From: Cryptosporangium sp044454545
GTDB taxonomy: Bacteria; Actinomycetota; Actinomycetes; Mycobacteriales; Cryptosporangiaceae
Assembly (NCBI RefSeq): GCF_044454545.1
Contig: NZ_JBITDV010000003.1
Span: 186,001-250,000 of the forward strand
DNA length: 64,000 nt
Reading direction: 5' to 3'
Below, in pieces: positions 26,310 to 35,470 of the stretch. The translations under genes and the position numbers were made by a program. Position 1 is the first letter of the stretch; each line of letters starts with the position of its first letter. The notes beneath the pieces were generated by a model, which was given only the letters and a program-made list of their open reading frames with translations, did not search any database and had not been told where the DNA came from.

Positions 26310-26978
26310 TCAGTGGCCGGACGACGGAACCGCTGCGACGTCCGGCGCGCTGACCTGGGCCGTCCGGTCACCCGCGGTCCGCACCAGCGCCGCCGCACCG
26401 GCCGCACAGGTCGCGGTCAGCAAGAGGTACCCCACGACAGTCACTGGCCGGACCCCGGCCGCGGTGCCACCGATCTCCGCGAACGGATACAGGGCCAGGC
26501 AGACGCCCGCCCAGCGAGGCAAGCGGCCCGCCCGCCAGAGCGCGATGCCGAGCAGCACCAGTCCTAAGACGTGACCGACGAGAAAGAGCAGCGTGCTCGC
26601 CGAGACCACGCCCTGCTCGGTGTAGGCCTGAATTCCCGACGCAGGGATGCCTGCCAGGTACATCGGATCGGGCGCCAGGACGTAGGCCACGCCGGGAAGC
26701 GTCGTGGCGACCGCGATCAGCGTGGCCACCCAGCCCAGCTTCGTCGTGCGGGCCCCGGCGAAGTACCCGAGGAGGACGACCACCGGCACGAAGAACAGGA
26801 TCGTCAGATCGAGCCAGGCGGCCGCCTCCATCCGGCCCGGTGCGGCCGCCGCTGCCGCTACGTTGTCCGCCGCCGTTCCGGCGCTGCTCACCGGGGACAC
26901 CAGGAACTGCACCAGCTGACCGACCGAGCCGACAGCCAGGCACACCAAGGCGGTGCTGACCTCACGTTTACGCCACAT
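26310..26978 (-). CDS. Multi-pass membrane protein, hypothetical
   Basis: The product is 222 aa from an ATG at 26978 (GGAGGAGAAG upstream). About six TM helices: ALVCLAVGSVGQLVQFL, LTILFFVPVVVLLGYFAGA, LFLVGHVLGLVLLGIALW. It sits 34 bp upstream of the sensor kinase on the same strand and may be co-expressed or sensed together. A short related fragment (VIYVVGHVAGPILLGVAV) is present on the minus strand near 23440-23390. Confidence 0.75.
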   Translation of the reverse strand: MWRKREVSTALVCLAVGSVGQLVQFLVSPVSSAGTAADNVAAAAAAPGRMEAAAWLDLTILFFVPVVVLLGYFAGARTTKLGWVATLIAVATTLPGVAYVLAPDPMYLAGIPASGIQAYTEQGVVSASTLLFLVGHVLGLVLLGIALWRAGRLPRWAGVCLALYPFAEIGGTAAGVRPVTVVGYLLLTATCAAGAAALVRTAGDRTAQVSAPDVAAVPSSGH

Positions 26979-27114
26979 CGACTTCTCCTCCACCCGAGCC
27001 TGTTAGGGAGAAGAATCCGGGCGGCGTGTCCCGGCCGACAGACGCGGATGTCCCGCCTGCCCGGGATTCCGACCTCCCTCTACTCGGCCCCGACGATCGC
27101 TGTCTGGTGAGCCG

Positions 27115-28161
27115 TCACGCCGACGACCCCGACGACGCCGACGACCCCGAGGGCGCGATCAGCGGCAGCACGCCCACCGCCGAGCCGACCGGTGTGCCAG
27201 CAGTGGTATCAGCGGCAGGGTCGTAGAGATGACACGCCACTCGCCCGCCGTCACTGGCCACGTGTACGGGCGGACGTTCCGTCCAGCACCGCTCCTCCGC
27301 GAAGACGCACCTGGGGGCGAAGGGGCAGCCCTCCCCCAGCGCCGGCTCAGGCCGTGGGTCGCGACTACGGCGTGGTTCGGCCTTGGCAGGCCGGTTCATA
27401 CCTGGCGAGGCGGCTACCAGAGCCTGGGTGTAGGGGTGGCGCGGATGGCGCGCCACCGTCTGGGCCGGACCGTCCTCCAGTACCTGGCCGCGGTAGAGAA
27501 CCACGATCCAGTCAGACATGTAGCGCACGACGTCGAGGTCGTGCCCGACGAAGCAGTAGCTGAGGGCACTGGTGCGCTGAGCCTCTTTGAGCACATTGAG
27601 AACCTGCGCCTGGACCGATACATCGAGCGCACTCACCGGCTCGTCGCAGATGATCAGCCGCGGATCGCTCATGAGCGCGCGTGCGATGGCCACCCGCTGT
27701 CGCTGTCCGCCCGAGAGGCGCCCCGGATAGCTCGCGGCGACCGTCCGCGGCAGTCCCACTTGGTCAAACAGGTGGGTGAGCCGGGCGAACGTCTCGCTCC
27801 GCACCCGCCGGCCCCTCGGCACCTCCCCGGCGACGCTCACCGCCACCGGCAAAGACGGGTTGAGCGAGCTGTAGGGATCCTGGAACACGGCCCGGATCTG
27901 ACCCGGAGCCCGGCGCTGGTGGCGGTGCTCGTCGCCCGTCACGTCGCGGCCCTCGAAGAGGATCCGGCCGCTGCTGATGGGCACCAGTCCGAGGATGGCC
28001 CGGCCGATCGTCGTCTTTCCGGAGCCCGACTCCCCGACCAGGCCGAGCGTCTGGCCCGGGCGGATCGCGAGGCTCACGCCGGACACCGCTGTCACACGAT
28101 GGGCCCCACGGCGGTACGTGATGGTGAGGTCGGAGACCTCGAGGACAGGCGTCTCAGACAT
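27115..28161 (-). CDS. Oligopeptide/dipeptide ABC transporter ATP-binding protein (OppF/DppF type)
   Basis: The product is 348 aa. Walker A GESGSGKTT, signature LSGGQRQRVAIARAL, Walker B LIICDEPVSALDVSVQAQVL, H-loop GHDLDVV. The C-terminal oligopeptide-transporter extension has the Cys cluster GCPFAPRCVFAEERCW...ACH, which in related proteins can bind an Fe-S cluster. The last ~25 residues are a low-complexity Ser/Gly tail. The start overlaps the preceding gene by 8 bases. It is the last gene of the 31.1-27.1 kb operon. Confidence 0.92.
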   Translation of the reverse strand: MSETPVLEVSDLTITYRRGAHRVTAVSGVSLAIRPGQTLGLVGESGSGKTTIGRAILGLVPISSGRILFEGRDVTGDEHRHQRRAPGQIRAVFQDPYSSLNPSLPVAVSVAGEVPRGRRVRSETFARLTHLFDQVGLPRTVAASYPGRLSGGQRQRVAIARALMSDPRLIICDEPVSALDVSVQAQVLNVLKEAQRTSALSYCFVGHDLDVVRYMSDWIVVLYRGQVLEDGPAQTVARHPRHPYTQALVAASPGMNRPAKAEPRRSRDPRPEPALGEGCPFAPRCVFAEERCWTERPPVHVASDGGRVACHLYDPAADTTAGTPVGSAVGVLPLIAPSGSSASSGSSA

Positions 28162-30139
28162 TTGCCGAGACCTCCTTCTGTTCACTGCCGGCGCGCAGCG
28201 GTCTCACACAGCGGACGGCGTGCTCGTCCGCCATCTCCGTGAGTCCGACCGGCGCCGTCCTGCAGGACTCGGTGCTGTAGTCACAGCGAGACGCGAAACG
28301 GCAGCCCACCGGCCACTCGCCGGGCGTCGAGACCGACCCGCGGATCGTGGGAAGCGGGAGGTCGTCATCGAGGATGTCGGACGGCCGGCACGCCAGAAGC
28401 GCCGACGTGTAGGGGTGTGCCGGCTCGTGCGTGATCCGGTCCAGCCGACCGTGCTCAACCAGCTCCCCGGCGTACATGACCAGGGCCCGGTCACAGACCT
28501 GTGCCACCACGCCCCAGTCATGGCTGACGAGAAGGACCGCCATGCCGAGCTCTTCCTGGAGGGAGCGCAGCAGTGAGAGGATCTCGGACTGGACGGTGAC
28601 GTCGAGGGCCGTGGTCGGTTCATCGGCGATCAGGAGCCGCGGACGCGTCGCGATCGCACGAGCAATCCCGATCCGCTGTGCCATCCCGCCCGAGAGCTCG
28701 TGCGGATAGTGTCTGGCCACTGCCGCCGGGTTCGGCAGTTGGACCTGCTCGAGCAGCTCCAGTACTCGCGCCTCCGCCGCCTTGCGCGAGACATTGTCGC
28801 TGGCCTGCACGATCCGCCTGAGCAGGACACCGACGCGTAGCGTCGGATCGAGCGCTGTCATCGGATCCTGCGCGATGTAGCTCACCGCACGGCGGCGGTA
28901 GTCGTAGAGGGGACGCCCGGACAACGCCGCTACATCGCGGCCTTCGAACTCGATGACGCCCCCGGTGATCTGGCCGCCCTGCGGAAGGAGGCGCGCGATG
29001 GCACGCGAGATCGAGCTCTTGCCGCAGCCCGACTCCCCCACGATGCCGACCGACTCGCCGGGCGCGATCGCGAAACTGACGTCGCTCGCGACGCACGTGG
29101 ATCCGCCGTCGACGGAATGGGCCACGGAGACGTGACGCAGGGTGAGTAGTGCGGGCTCACCATGATCGATCGCGACCTCTTGGTCGCCCTGCCCGGCGGA
29201 CGGCTCCCACAGGCCGGGCCGCTTCGTCTCGATCTTCCGTGACCTGCGACGTGACGGCGGGGCACCACTCCATGCCTCGACGGCCGCGTCCCGGATGCCG
29301 TCACCGACGAGGACAAGGGCGAGCGAGACCAGTCCCAGCGCCAGGCCGCCCGCCAGCAGTGGCCACGGGCTGGTGTTGAGCACCTGCGACCCTTCGGCGA
29401 TCATCGAGCCCCAGTCAGGGTCGGGCGGATCTGCCCCGAAGCCGAGGAACGAGAGGCCGACGGTGAATTGGAGCGCGATGGCAGCAGCCAGGGCGCCCTG
29501 GACCAGAACCGGGCCGATCACCCGCGGCAGGACGTCGCGGAAGATGATCCGCCGTGCCGGCAGCCCGGCGACGACCGCCGCATCGACGAAGAGCTCACCC
29601 TTTACCGCCAGCGCCGGTCCTCGGACATTGCGCACGATGGGGGGCGCCAGCAGGAACCCCAGAGCGACCATGGCTAGGGCGGGGTGGCCGGAGAAGACCG
29701 ACACCACGACGAGCATCACCACCATGGCGGGCAGCGAGAGCCCGATGTCGGTCAGGCTCATCGCCGCGCGGTCGACCCAGCCACCGAGGTACGCCGCCAC
29801 CATCCCGAGCGGGACAGCGATGGCGACGGCGACGACACTGACGAGTGCGGCGTGGAAGAGCGTGCTGCGACCGCCGTAGAGGAGGCGGGTCAGCAGGTCG
29901 CGTCCGAGCTGATCCGTACCGAGGAGATGGTTGGCGCTGGGACCGGTCAGGCTGTTGCTCAGGTCGGTCTCGTTCGGGCCGGACCCGGTGAGCAAAGGCG
30001 CGAGAATGCACGCCGCGACGATCACGACCAGGAGGACCAGCGACGCGGTGGCCAGACCGTTGCGGAAGTATTGGCGAGCGACGAGCCGCAGGGGGTTCGG
30101 CGGCGGGGTTGCGACGGGACCTGTTGCAGCGTCGTTCAC
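28154..30139 (-). CDS. Fused oligopeptide ABC permease (DppC type) and ATP-binding protein (DppD type)
   Basis: The product is 661 aa from a GTG at 30139 overlapping the previous stop (GTGA). Residues ~1-285 are a DppC permease: an N-terminal TM, LLGTDQLGRDLLTRLLYGGR (~75) and the EAA loop. A ~40-residue linker follows. Residues ~330-661 are an ATPase: GESGCGKSS, SGGMAQRIGIARAI, LLIADEPTTALDVTVQ, and the Cys-rich tail GCRFASRCDYSTESC. The two are normally separate genes; the fusion makes half of the inner-membrane complex in one chain. Such fusions are known in actinomycete peptide transporters. Confidence 0.9.
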   Translation of the reverse strand: MNDAATGPVATPPPNPLRLVARQYFRNGLATASLVLLVVIVAACILAPLLTGSGPNETDLSNSLTGPSANHLLGTDQLGRDLLTRLLYGGRSTLFHAALVSVVAVAIAVPLGMVAAYLGGWVDRAAMSLTDIGLSLPAMVVMLVVVSVFSGHPALAMVALGFLLAPPIVRNVRGPALAVKGELFVDAAVVAGLPARRIIFRDVLPRVIGPVLVQGALAAAIALQFTVGLSFLGFGADPPDPDWGSMIAEGSQVLNTSPWPLLAGGLALGLVSLALVLVGDGIRDAAVEAWSGAPPSRRRSRKIETKRPGLWEPSAGQGDQEVAIDHGEPALLTLRHVSVAHSVDGGSTCVASDVSFAIAPGESVGIVGESGCGKSSISRAIARLLPQGGQITGGVIEFEGRDVAALSGRPLYDYRRRAVSYIAQDPMTALDPTLRVGVLLRRIVQASDNVSRKAAEARVLELLEQVQLPNPAAVARHYPHELSGGMAQRIGIARAIATRPRLLIADEPTTALDVTVQSEILSLLRSLQEELGMAVLLVSHDWGVVAQVCDRALVMYAGELVEHGRLDRITHEPAHPYTSALLACRPSDILDDDLPLPTIRGSVSTPGEWPVGCRFASRCDYSTESCRTAPVGLTEMADEHAVRCVRPLRAGSEQKEVSANV

Positions 30140-31077
30140 CGGACACGCACCTTCGGGTTGAGCCATCCGTAAGCGAGGTCGACGACGAGGTTCGTCGCGA
30201 CTACGGCCAGACAGAAGACGACCGCGACGCCCTGGAGCATGGTGATGTCGCCGGTCTGGGCGGAGTTGACGGCGAGTCCACCGAGGCCAGGCAGGACGAA
30301 AACGGACTCGATCAGCACCGTCCCGCCGAACATTCCGATGAACAAGACGCCGGTCACCGTCACGATGGGAATCGCCGCGTTGCGAAGCGCGTGCCGGAAC
30401 ACGATCTGGCGCTCCGAGAAGCCATCCGAACGCAGGACCGTGATGAACTCGCGGCCCATCACCTCGCGCAGGGCATCACGCGTCTGCTTCGCCACCGCGG
30501 TGGTCCCCATCACCGCCAGCGCGACGACGGGAAGCACGAGCGAGCGCAGCCAGTCCGGGGGCGAGTCGCCGAAGGCGACGTACCCGGTGGCCGGGAGCCA
30601 GCCGAGCTTCACGGCGAAGAGATAGACCAGCATGAGACCGAGCCAGAAGTTGGGAATGACGTAACCGGCCACCGCCAGCACGTCGGTGACCCGGCCGAGC
30701 GCGCGTCCCCCCAGGGCGCTCACCATTCCCAGACAGACGCCGACGACCGCTGCGACGAGGGTGCCGAGTAAGACCAACGAAAGGGTCGTGGGGAGCCGCG
30801 CTCCGATCGCCTCGCCGACATTCTGCGAGGTCACCGCGGAGGTTCCGAGATCGCCTCGGATCGCATGCTCCAGCCAGTGCCAATACTGCACGGCGATCGG
30901 GTCGTCGAGCCCGAGCTTCGCGTTGAGCGCGGCGACCGACTCCGGGGTGGCTGAGCTGCCGAGGAGCGTGGCTGCCGGGTCGCCGGGGGCGACGGCGGTG
31001 AGCACGAAGGTCAGGGCGGAGACGACGAGCAGCAGGGGCACCGCCAGAGCGAGGCGGCGAAGGATCAGCAGGATCAC
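30136..31077 (-). CDS. Oligopeptide ABC transporter permease (DppB type)
   Basis: The product is 313 aa; GTG at 31077 chosen because it puts the first TM (ILRRLALAVPLLLVVSALTF) at the N-terminus as in DppB proteins. It has the family features APGDPAATLLG, a periplasmic helix region, and the EAA loop TRDALREVMGREFITVLRSDGFSERQI. It is the first intact gene of the operon. A binding-protein gene would be expected upstream, but only a decayed copy is found there (about 31.45-31.66 kb). Confidence 0.9.
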   Translation of the reverse strand: MILLILRRLALAVPLLLVVSALTFVLTAVAPGDPAATLLGSSATPESVAALNAKLGLDDPIAVQYWHWLEHAIRGDLGTSAVTSQNVGEAIGARLPTTLSLVLLGTLVAAVVGVCLGMVSALGGRALGRVTDVLAVAGYVIPNFWLGLMLVYLFAVKLGWLPATGYVAFGDSPPDWLRSLVLPVVALAVMGTTAVAKQTRDALREVMGREFITVLRSDGFSERQIVFRHALRNAAIPIVTVTGVLFIGMFGGTVLIESVFVLPGLGGLAVNSAQTGDITMLQGVAVVFCLAVVATNLVVDLAYGWLNPKVRVR

Positions 31078-31260
31078 GCCGAGTCGCCGCCCGTCGCCCT
31101 CGGAACACGTCTGCCTGCGTAACCGTCCCGCTGCATGCTCACGCACGCGCCGATCCCGGCGACGCAGGTGGTGGCGAAGCCTCGCGCGGTCGCCATCGAC
31201 AAGGCTCGGCACAACAGTGTGGCTCGAGTTGACACGTCTCCTCCTGAGTTCTCGGTCTGC

Positions 31261-31278
31261 TGTCGGACATTAGCGACA
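31261..31278. promoter_or_regulatory. Inverted repeat TGTCG-gacattag-CGACA upstream of the peptide importer
   Basis: The 18-bp site contains GGACATTAG, a motif also found at 31830-31836 (GGACATT) and, as GAACATTAGACA, just before the binding-protein gene at 32745. A shared regulator is possible. Confidence 0.35.
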
Positions 31279-31449
31279 AGATACGACGCAGGTCACAGAC
31301 GCGTGGATCATTCGAACGGCTCGGCTGCGCCGAGCGCGACGACGAGGGCTGCCCGGGATCGACACCGCGCGGGTGGGTCACCGCCTGGATGCCGTCCCCA
31401 GCGAGCTCGTCATGGACGGCCGCCATCGGCGAGCACGAGGTCGCAACGG

Positions 31450-31665
31450 TATCCGCACCGAGGATCCCAGCGGCCCGCGAGCGACTTCGGATCCCGCGCG
31501 CTGAACAGCGGAGATGTCAGCGGATACGGTGTAGAGGGCCCAGTAGCCGAGTGTCGCGAACGGGCCGGGAGCGTTCGCCGTTTCGCGGTCCGGAGGGTCG
31601 CCCGAGGTCGTGATGGTCAGCGTTCCATCCGCCGTGGCACTCAAGCCCTCGGAGACGGCTGCGGA
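31450..31665 (-). pseudogene. Decayed family-5 solute-binding protein fragment
   Basis: A minus-strand frame reads GTLTITTSGDPPDRETANAP, then ADISAVQRAGSEVARGPLGS. These match two separate parts of the intact binding protein at 32745 (ATLTISVSGDPLNLDTANC and TDVSAVKQSGAAIARGPLGS), which are ~200 residues apart there. The copy therefore carries a large internal deletion and lacks most of the protein. It points the same way as the permease operon and was probably its original first gene. Confidence 0.7.
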
Positions 31666-31680
31666 CTTCGCCACGATGTC

Positions 31681-32744
31681 GGCGAGTAAGTACGCCGCCT
31701 GGCACCGAAGGTATCCCATGGACAACGTGCACCTCGGCCGAATGTAGGACGTTAGCAACGTTACCGTAACGTCGATCACGTCGGTGGTCAATGGTCGGCA
31801 CAGCCCAGCTGGGCATGTGGTGTAATGGCGGACATTCAAGAATCGCTGAATGTCGGACAGCATGACACGCGGTGGCACCGCGGGTCGAAGTCGCCACCGT
31901 CAGCCTCGGCCTCGAGGCAGCGACGGTAGAGGTCCGGCACGTTGATCCGGCGGAGCACGCGCTGGGCGTGGTGCCCGGTCGATCGGCCGCCGTCATGACT
32001 CCCGCGGAAGCGGCTGATCGACTCGTCGAGTGCGTGCTCGACACCCCCCTCGTCCCCGCGCAGGGCGCGGACGACAGACCCGATCAGCTCGTCCTCCGCA
32101 TCCATCGGCTCACCGCCCTCCCCGGTGGGCACGGCCGGCCCCGGTGAGCGGGGAGCGTCCGAGGGAACACCGCGTCGAACGACCGGCGGAAGAGCACGTC
32201 GTGGCTGGTGCCCTTGATCAAGCCGACTCACAGCCCCGCGGAGTTCCCAGTCTTCTCCCGGGTGGCGTTCGATCCGAGGTCCGGCGGGCTTGATGGCAGA
32301 AATCCGGAGTACCCGCCGGCTCTGCGTGGAGCCAGGTTCGGGGCGGCGAGGCATCGCGCGGTCGAGTGTCGCTGTGGCCAACGCTCGCCCGCGTCCGGGA
32401 GACGGTCCTGCACGGGCCCGAGCACGGATCGGCGTCATCCGGCGCTGCGGGCCAGACGGTGCTCCTACGACTCGGCACGGCCGCACGTCTCACTCGACCC
32501 ACACAAAACGATCCGCTCGCTGCCCGAGGTTGACGCAGGGAATGTCCTAGCGCTCCTCGGCCCGAGAACCGGAAATCCTGACCTAATTGTCAGGTATTAA
32601 GAAAAATTAAATGTCTGACACTTAACCCAGGCGGACTGCCAGCACAAACTAGGCCTGAGCTTGGTGCGCGCTGGACCGTTGACGCAGATTGTGGTCAAGG
32701 TTAGGTTGATGGCCGCTAACATCGAACATTAGACAGGGGTGTCT
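31681..32744. other. Gene-poor stretch upstream of the binding-protein gene
   Basis: No gene I can support. A minus-strand frame at 32105-31836 (89 codons, starts MDAEDELIGSVVRAL) is possible but unproven. Near 32580-32740 the sequence turns clearly AT-richer and carries TGTCAG (32588-32593) facing CTGACA (32615-32620), a likely promoter/operator zone for the gene at 32745. Confidence 0.5.
31831..31854. promoter_or_regulatory. Inverted repeat GACATTCA-N8-TGAATGTC
   Basis: Perfect 8-bp arms with an 8-bp spacer, followed by another GGACA. It lies upstream of the decayed binding-protein copy and fits an operator of the GntR or LacI size class. Confidence 0.45.
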
Positions 32745-34313
32745 ATGTCCGTCATAATTACCCGACGCCGGGCGGCGGCTGTGCTCGCTGGCGTCGTGGT
32801 GTTGGCATCCGGCGTCTCCGCCTGCTCGAGCGGCTCCTCAGCCGGGGACGCGACGCTGACCATCTCGGTCTCGGGCGATCCGCTCAATCTCGATACGGCG
32901 AACTGCGTCCCGGTGATCTTCTGCAGCGTCGCGTACGACTCCTTGATCCACATCTCTCCCTCTACTGGCGAGCTGAAGCCAAATCTGGCCGCCTCCTGGG
33001 CGTGGGTCGACAAGGAGCACCGCACGCTCCGCCTGACGCTTCGTCAGGGGGCGAAGTTCGGGGACGGCACGCCGCTGAATGGTCAGGCCGCGGCCGCGTC
33101 GCTGAACTCGTACCTCCAGGCGCCGGGGCCGTTCGCCGCGCTGAGCTACCCGCTGAAGAAGGCTGAGGCCGCCGGATCGGACAAGGTCGACGTGCAGTTC
33201 GCGGAGCCCGTCTCCACCCGCAACGCCCTCTACATGCTCTCCGGCCAAAACGGTCTCGGATATGTGGTGGGTCCGAAGAGCGCCGCCGACCGCAAACTCT
33301 TGCTCGCGGACACGGACGGCATCGGGCCTTACAAGCTTGATCCCACCCAGACCACCAAGTCGGTCCAGTACGTCTACGTCCCGAATCGCGAGTACTACAA
33401 CCAGGACGCGATCAAGTACGAAAAGATCGTCCTGAAGCAGGTGATGAACCCGCAGACCCGGCTGAACTCGATCAGGTCGGGCGAGGTGGACTGGGCTCTC
33501 AACATCGCCCCGACGGATGTCTCCGCCGTCAAGCAGAGCGGCGCCGCGATTGCTCGCGGTCCGCTCGGGTCATTTGCCTCGATGGCGCTGGTCAAGCGCA
33601 CAAAGGGCCCCTTGGCCGACGAGCGGGTTCGCCAGGCCCTCGCCTACGCGACTCCGCGCCAGGACATCGCCAAGGCGATCTTCGGGACCGACGCGGTCCC
33701 GACCAGTTCCTACATAGCCAACGGCGCGGAGGGCTACAACGCCGGCGACGTGAACCGGTACGCGTACAACCCGCAGAAGGCACGGCAGCTGCTCGCCGAG
33801 GCGGGGTACGCCAACGGACTGAAGATCCAGGTCTTCGACCCCGCGTTCTTCGATCCCTCGAGCGCCGTTGGTCAGGCGCTCAAGGCTGCGTATCAAAAAG
33901 TCGGCGTGACGCTCGATCTCGTGCCCAGCGACGCGTCCCCGGGAGTGGTCGCCCAACAGATCAGCAAGTACGACGCGGTGATCATGACCAACGGCGCGAA
34001 CGGCCTCTCGCAGGCGGTCTACACCATGTTCCGGCCGATGGGGTTGGCGAACCCGCTGAGCGTCCCCCTCGATCCCCAGCTGGTCACTCTGATGCACGCG
34101 GCTGCCACTACCGCAGACACCAAGGATCAGGAGGCGAAGATGAGGACGGCCACGGCGCGCCTCGACGAGCTGGTCTACGCGGTCCCGATCGCCAGCATTC
34201 CCACCCTGCAAGCCATCAGCTCGAAGGTCAAGAACGTGAGCAAGACTTTCTGGACCATCGAAATGAACCCGTTCAGCCCTATCGCGAACGAGGCCTGGCG
34301 TCCGGAGAAGTGA
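32745..34313 (+). CDS. Peptide/nickel-type ABC transporter substrate-binding lipoprotein (SBP family 5)
   Basis: The product is 522 aa from an ATG at 32745 (AGGGG five bases upstream; an in-frame GTG lies 6 bases earlier). The signal peptide ends in the lipobox VSAC. The mature protein has SBP_bac_5 features: LTISVSGDPLNLDTANC, PNLAASWAWVDKEHRTLRLTLRQGAKFGDGTPL, VRQALAYATPRQDIAKAIF and an ARQLLAEAGY segment. It binds peptides or similar solutes outside the membrane. It is encoded opposite and ~1.7 kb away from the permease operon it probably serves, replacing the decayed copy. Confidence 0.9.
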   Translation: MSVIITRRRAAAVLAGVVVLASGVSACSSGSSAGDATLTISVSGDPLNLDTANCVPVIFCSVAYDSLIHISPSTGELKPNLAASWAWVDKEHRTLRLTLRQGAKFGDGTPLNGQAAAASLNSYLQAPGPFAALSYPLKKAEAAGSDKVDVQFAEPVSTRNALYMLSGQNGLGYVVGPKSAADRKLLLADTDGIGPYKLDPTQTTKSVQYVYVPNREYYNQDAIKYEKIVLKQVMNPQTRLNSIRSGEVDWALNIAPTDVSAVKQSGAAIARGPLGSFASMALVKRTKGPLADERVRQALAYATPRQDIAKAIFGTDAVPTSSYIANGAEGYNAGDVNRYAYNPQKARQLLAEAGYANGLKIQVFDPAFFDPSSAVGQALKAAYQKVGVTLDLVPSDASPGVVAQQISKYDAVIMTNGANGLSQAVYTMFRPMGLANPLSVPLDPQLVTLMHAAATTADTKDQEAKMRTATARLDELVYAVPIASIPTLQAISSKVKNVSKTFWTIEMNPFSPIANEAWRPEK

Positions 34314-34316
34314 CAC

Positions 34317-34349
34317 GGGTGTCCCCGTCCGCTTCGGACGGGGACACCC
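34317..34349 (+). terminator. Strong hairpin terminator after the binding-protein gene
   Basis: A perfect 15-bp stem (GGGTGTCCCCGTCCG paired with CGGACGGGGACACCC) around a CTT loop, 3 bases past the stop codon. Confidence 0.85.
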
Positions 34350-34409
34350 GAAGTTGACCGGCGGGCAGAAGAGGGGAGGCAAGAGCAAATGTTCTACGGC
34401 GAAGGCCGC

Positions 34410-34503
34410 GTGAGCGATCCGAGCCTCTTCGTCCGCGACGACCCGGCCGGCGCGCTCGACGTGTCAGTCCAGACGCAGGTGCTTGATGTCATCAAGGACG
34501 CGC
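34410..34503 (+). pseudogene. Fragment of an oligopeptide ABC ATPase (Walker B region)
   Basis: A short frame reads VSDPSLFVRDDPAGALDVSV then QTQVLDVIKDA, closely matching the Walker B/D-loop of the ATPase at 27115 (MSDPRLIICDEPVSALDVSV). The catalytic Glu after Asp is changed to Asp (RDDP for CDEP), and nothing else of the gene remains. This supports loss of a second peptide importer here. Confidence 0.7.
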
Positions 34504-34569
34504 CGTGCGCCGGTTCGCTCAGCTGCGCCTCGTGCCGCACCTCTGATTACGACCGGAGAATCACAGCTC

Positions 34570-35373
34570 ATGCCCGAGTCCGAACGCCGACGTCAGTCGG
34601 TACTGCGCATCTATGACGCCCTGACGGCCGGACGCCTCCACGTCGAGAGCGGCGATGTCCTCGAGACGATCTTCTCTCCAGAGGCCCGCCATCACCGCTC
34701 CTCCCAGCCGCTCAGCGATGGGCCGGCCGGAGCGCGTCAGCTCTACCTGGAGCTGCAGACTCGCCTTCCCGGAGTTGTCGCAACGGTGAAGCGAACCGTC
34801 TCTGATGAGGAGTTCGTGGCCGTGCACTGGCAGGCTTCAACGGATCCGGGTGACGAGTTCAGCGGTGAGTCCTGGTGTGAATTCTTCCGCTTCGCCGGCG
34901 ACCAGGTCGCGGAGCACTGGCAGCTCCACGCCGCCGTGCCGTCGAGCACGGTCAGCGGAAGGTCAGTGTTCAGCGATGCCTACCAGCGCACTCACGGTAC
35001 GGGGCACGGGGAAGCCGCTATGACGGAGATCAACCGCGAGGTCGCGTCGGCGGCCTTCGCCCGATTCATCGAGTTCGACCACACCGTCGTGGCTGATCAC
35101 TGGGGCGAGGTCTACCTCCAGCACAACGAGAACATCCCTGACGGTCCTGAGGCCATCCGCCGCTCCCTGGAGGAAATCGGCGGCCTTCCGGATGAGTTCA
35201 GACCGAGCTTCACGGTGGTCGTCACTGTCGCCGAAGGCGATCTGGTGTGGTTCCTCGAGCATGTCCGCGTCGGAAAGGTGACCGGCCTCGGTGTCGACAT
35301 CTTCCGACTGGTCGATCGCCGGATCGTGGAGCACTGGGACATCCCGGCGCTCACACCCGGATCCACGCCCTGA
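34570..35373 (+). CDS. Protein with two tandem SnoaL/NTF2-like domains
   Basis: The product is 267 aa from an ATG at 34570 (GGAGAA upstream). Each half (~1-130 and ~145-260) has a SnoaL-like polyketide-cyclase fold: LRIYDALTAGR...WQASTDPGDEFSG...FRFAGDQVAEHWQ, and FIEFDHTVVADHW...FRLVDRRIVEHWDIP. The second half is the better match to the predicted SnoaL-like proteins often linked to peptide or steroid-type metabolism. Catalytic role unknown; it may be a binding protein. It starts just after the ATPase fragment. Confidence 0.75.
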   Translation: MPESERRRQSVLRIYDALTAGRLHVESGDVLETIFSPEARHHRSSQPLSDGPAGARQLYLELQTRLPGVVATVKRTVSDEEFVAVHWQASTDPGDEFSGESWCEFFRFAGDQVAEHWQLHAAVPSSTVSGRSVFSDAYQRTHGTGHGEAAMTEINREVASAAFARFIEFDHTVVADHWGEVYLQHNENIPDGPEAIRRSLEEIGGLPDEFRPSFTVVVTVAEGDLVWFLEHVRVGKVTGLGVDIFRLVDRRIVEHWDIPALTPGSTP

Positions 35374-35470
35374 CGGCACGTCCGTGGCCATCCGGTCCCG
35401 TCCACACCGGGTGCCGGCCTCCGCAGCCGGCCGAGCGAACCGGCCGGTGAGGTCCTCGGGCAGCGCGCGC

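Noticed and set aside
31836..32105. 89-codon minus-strand frame (MDAEDELIG...)
   Set aside because: Plausible amino-acid composition but no clear ribosome site or family, and a plus-strand frame of equal quality overlaps it.
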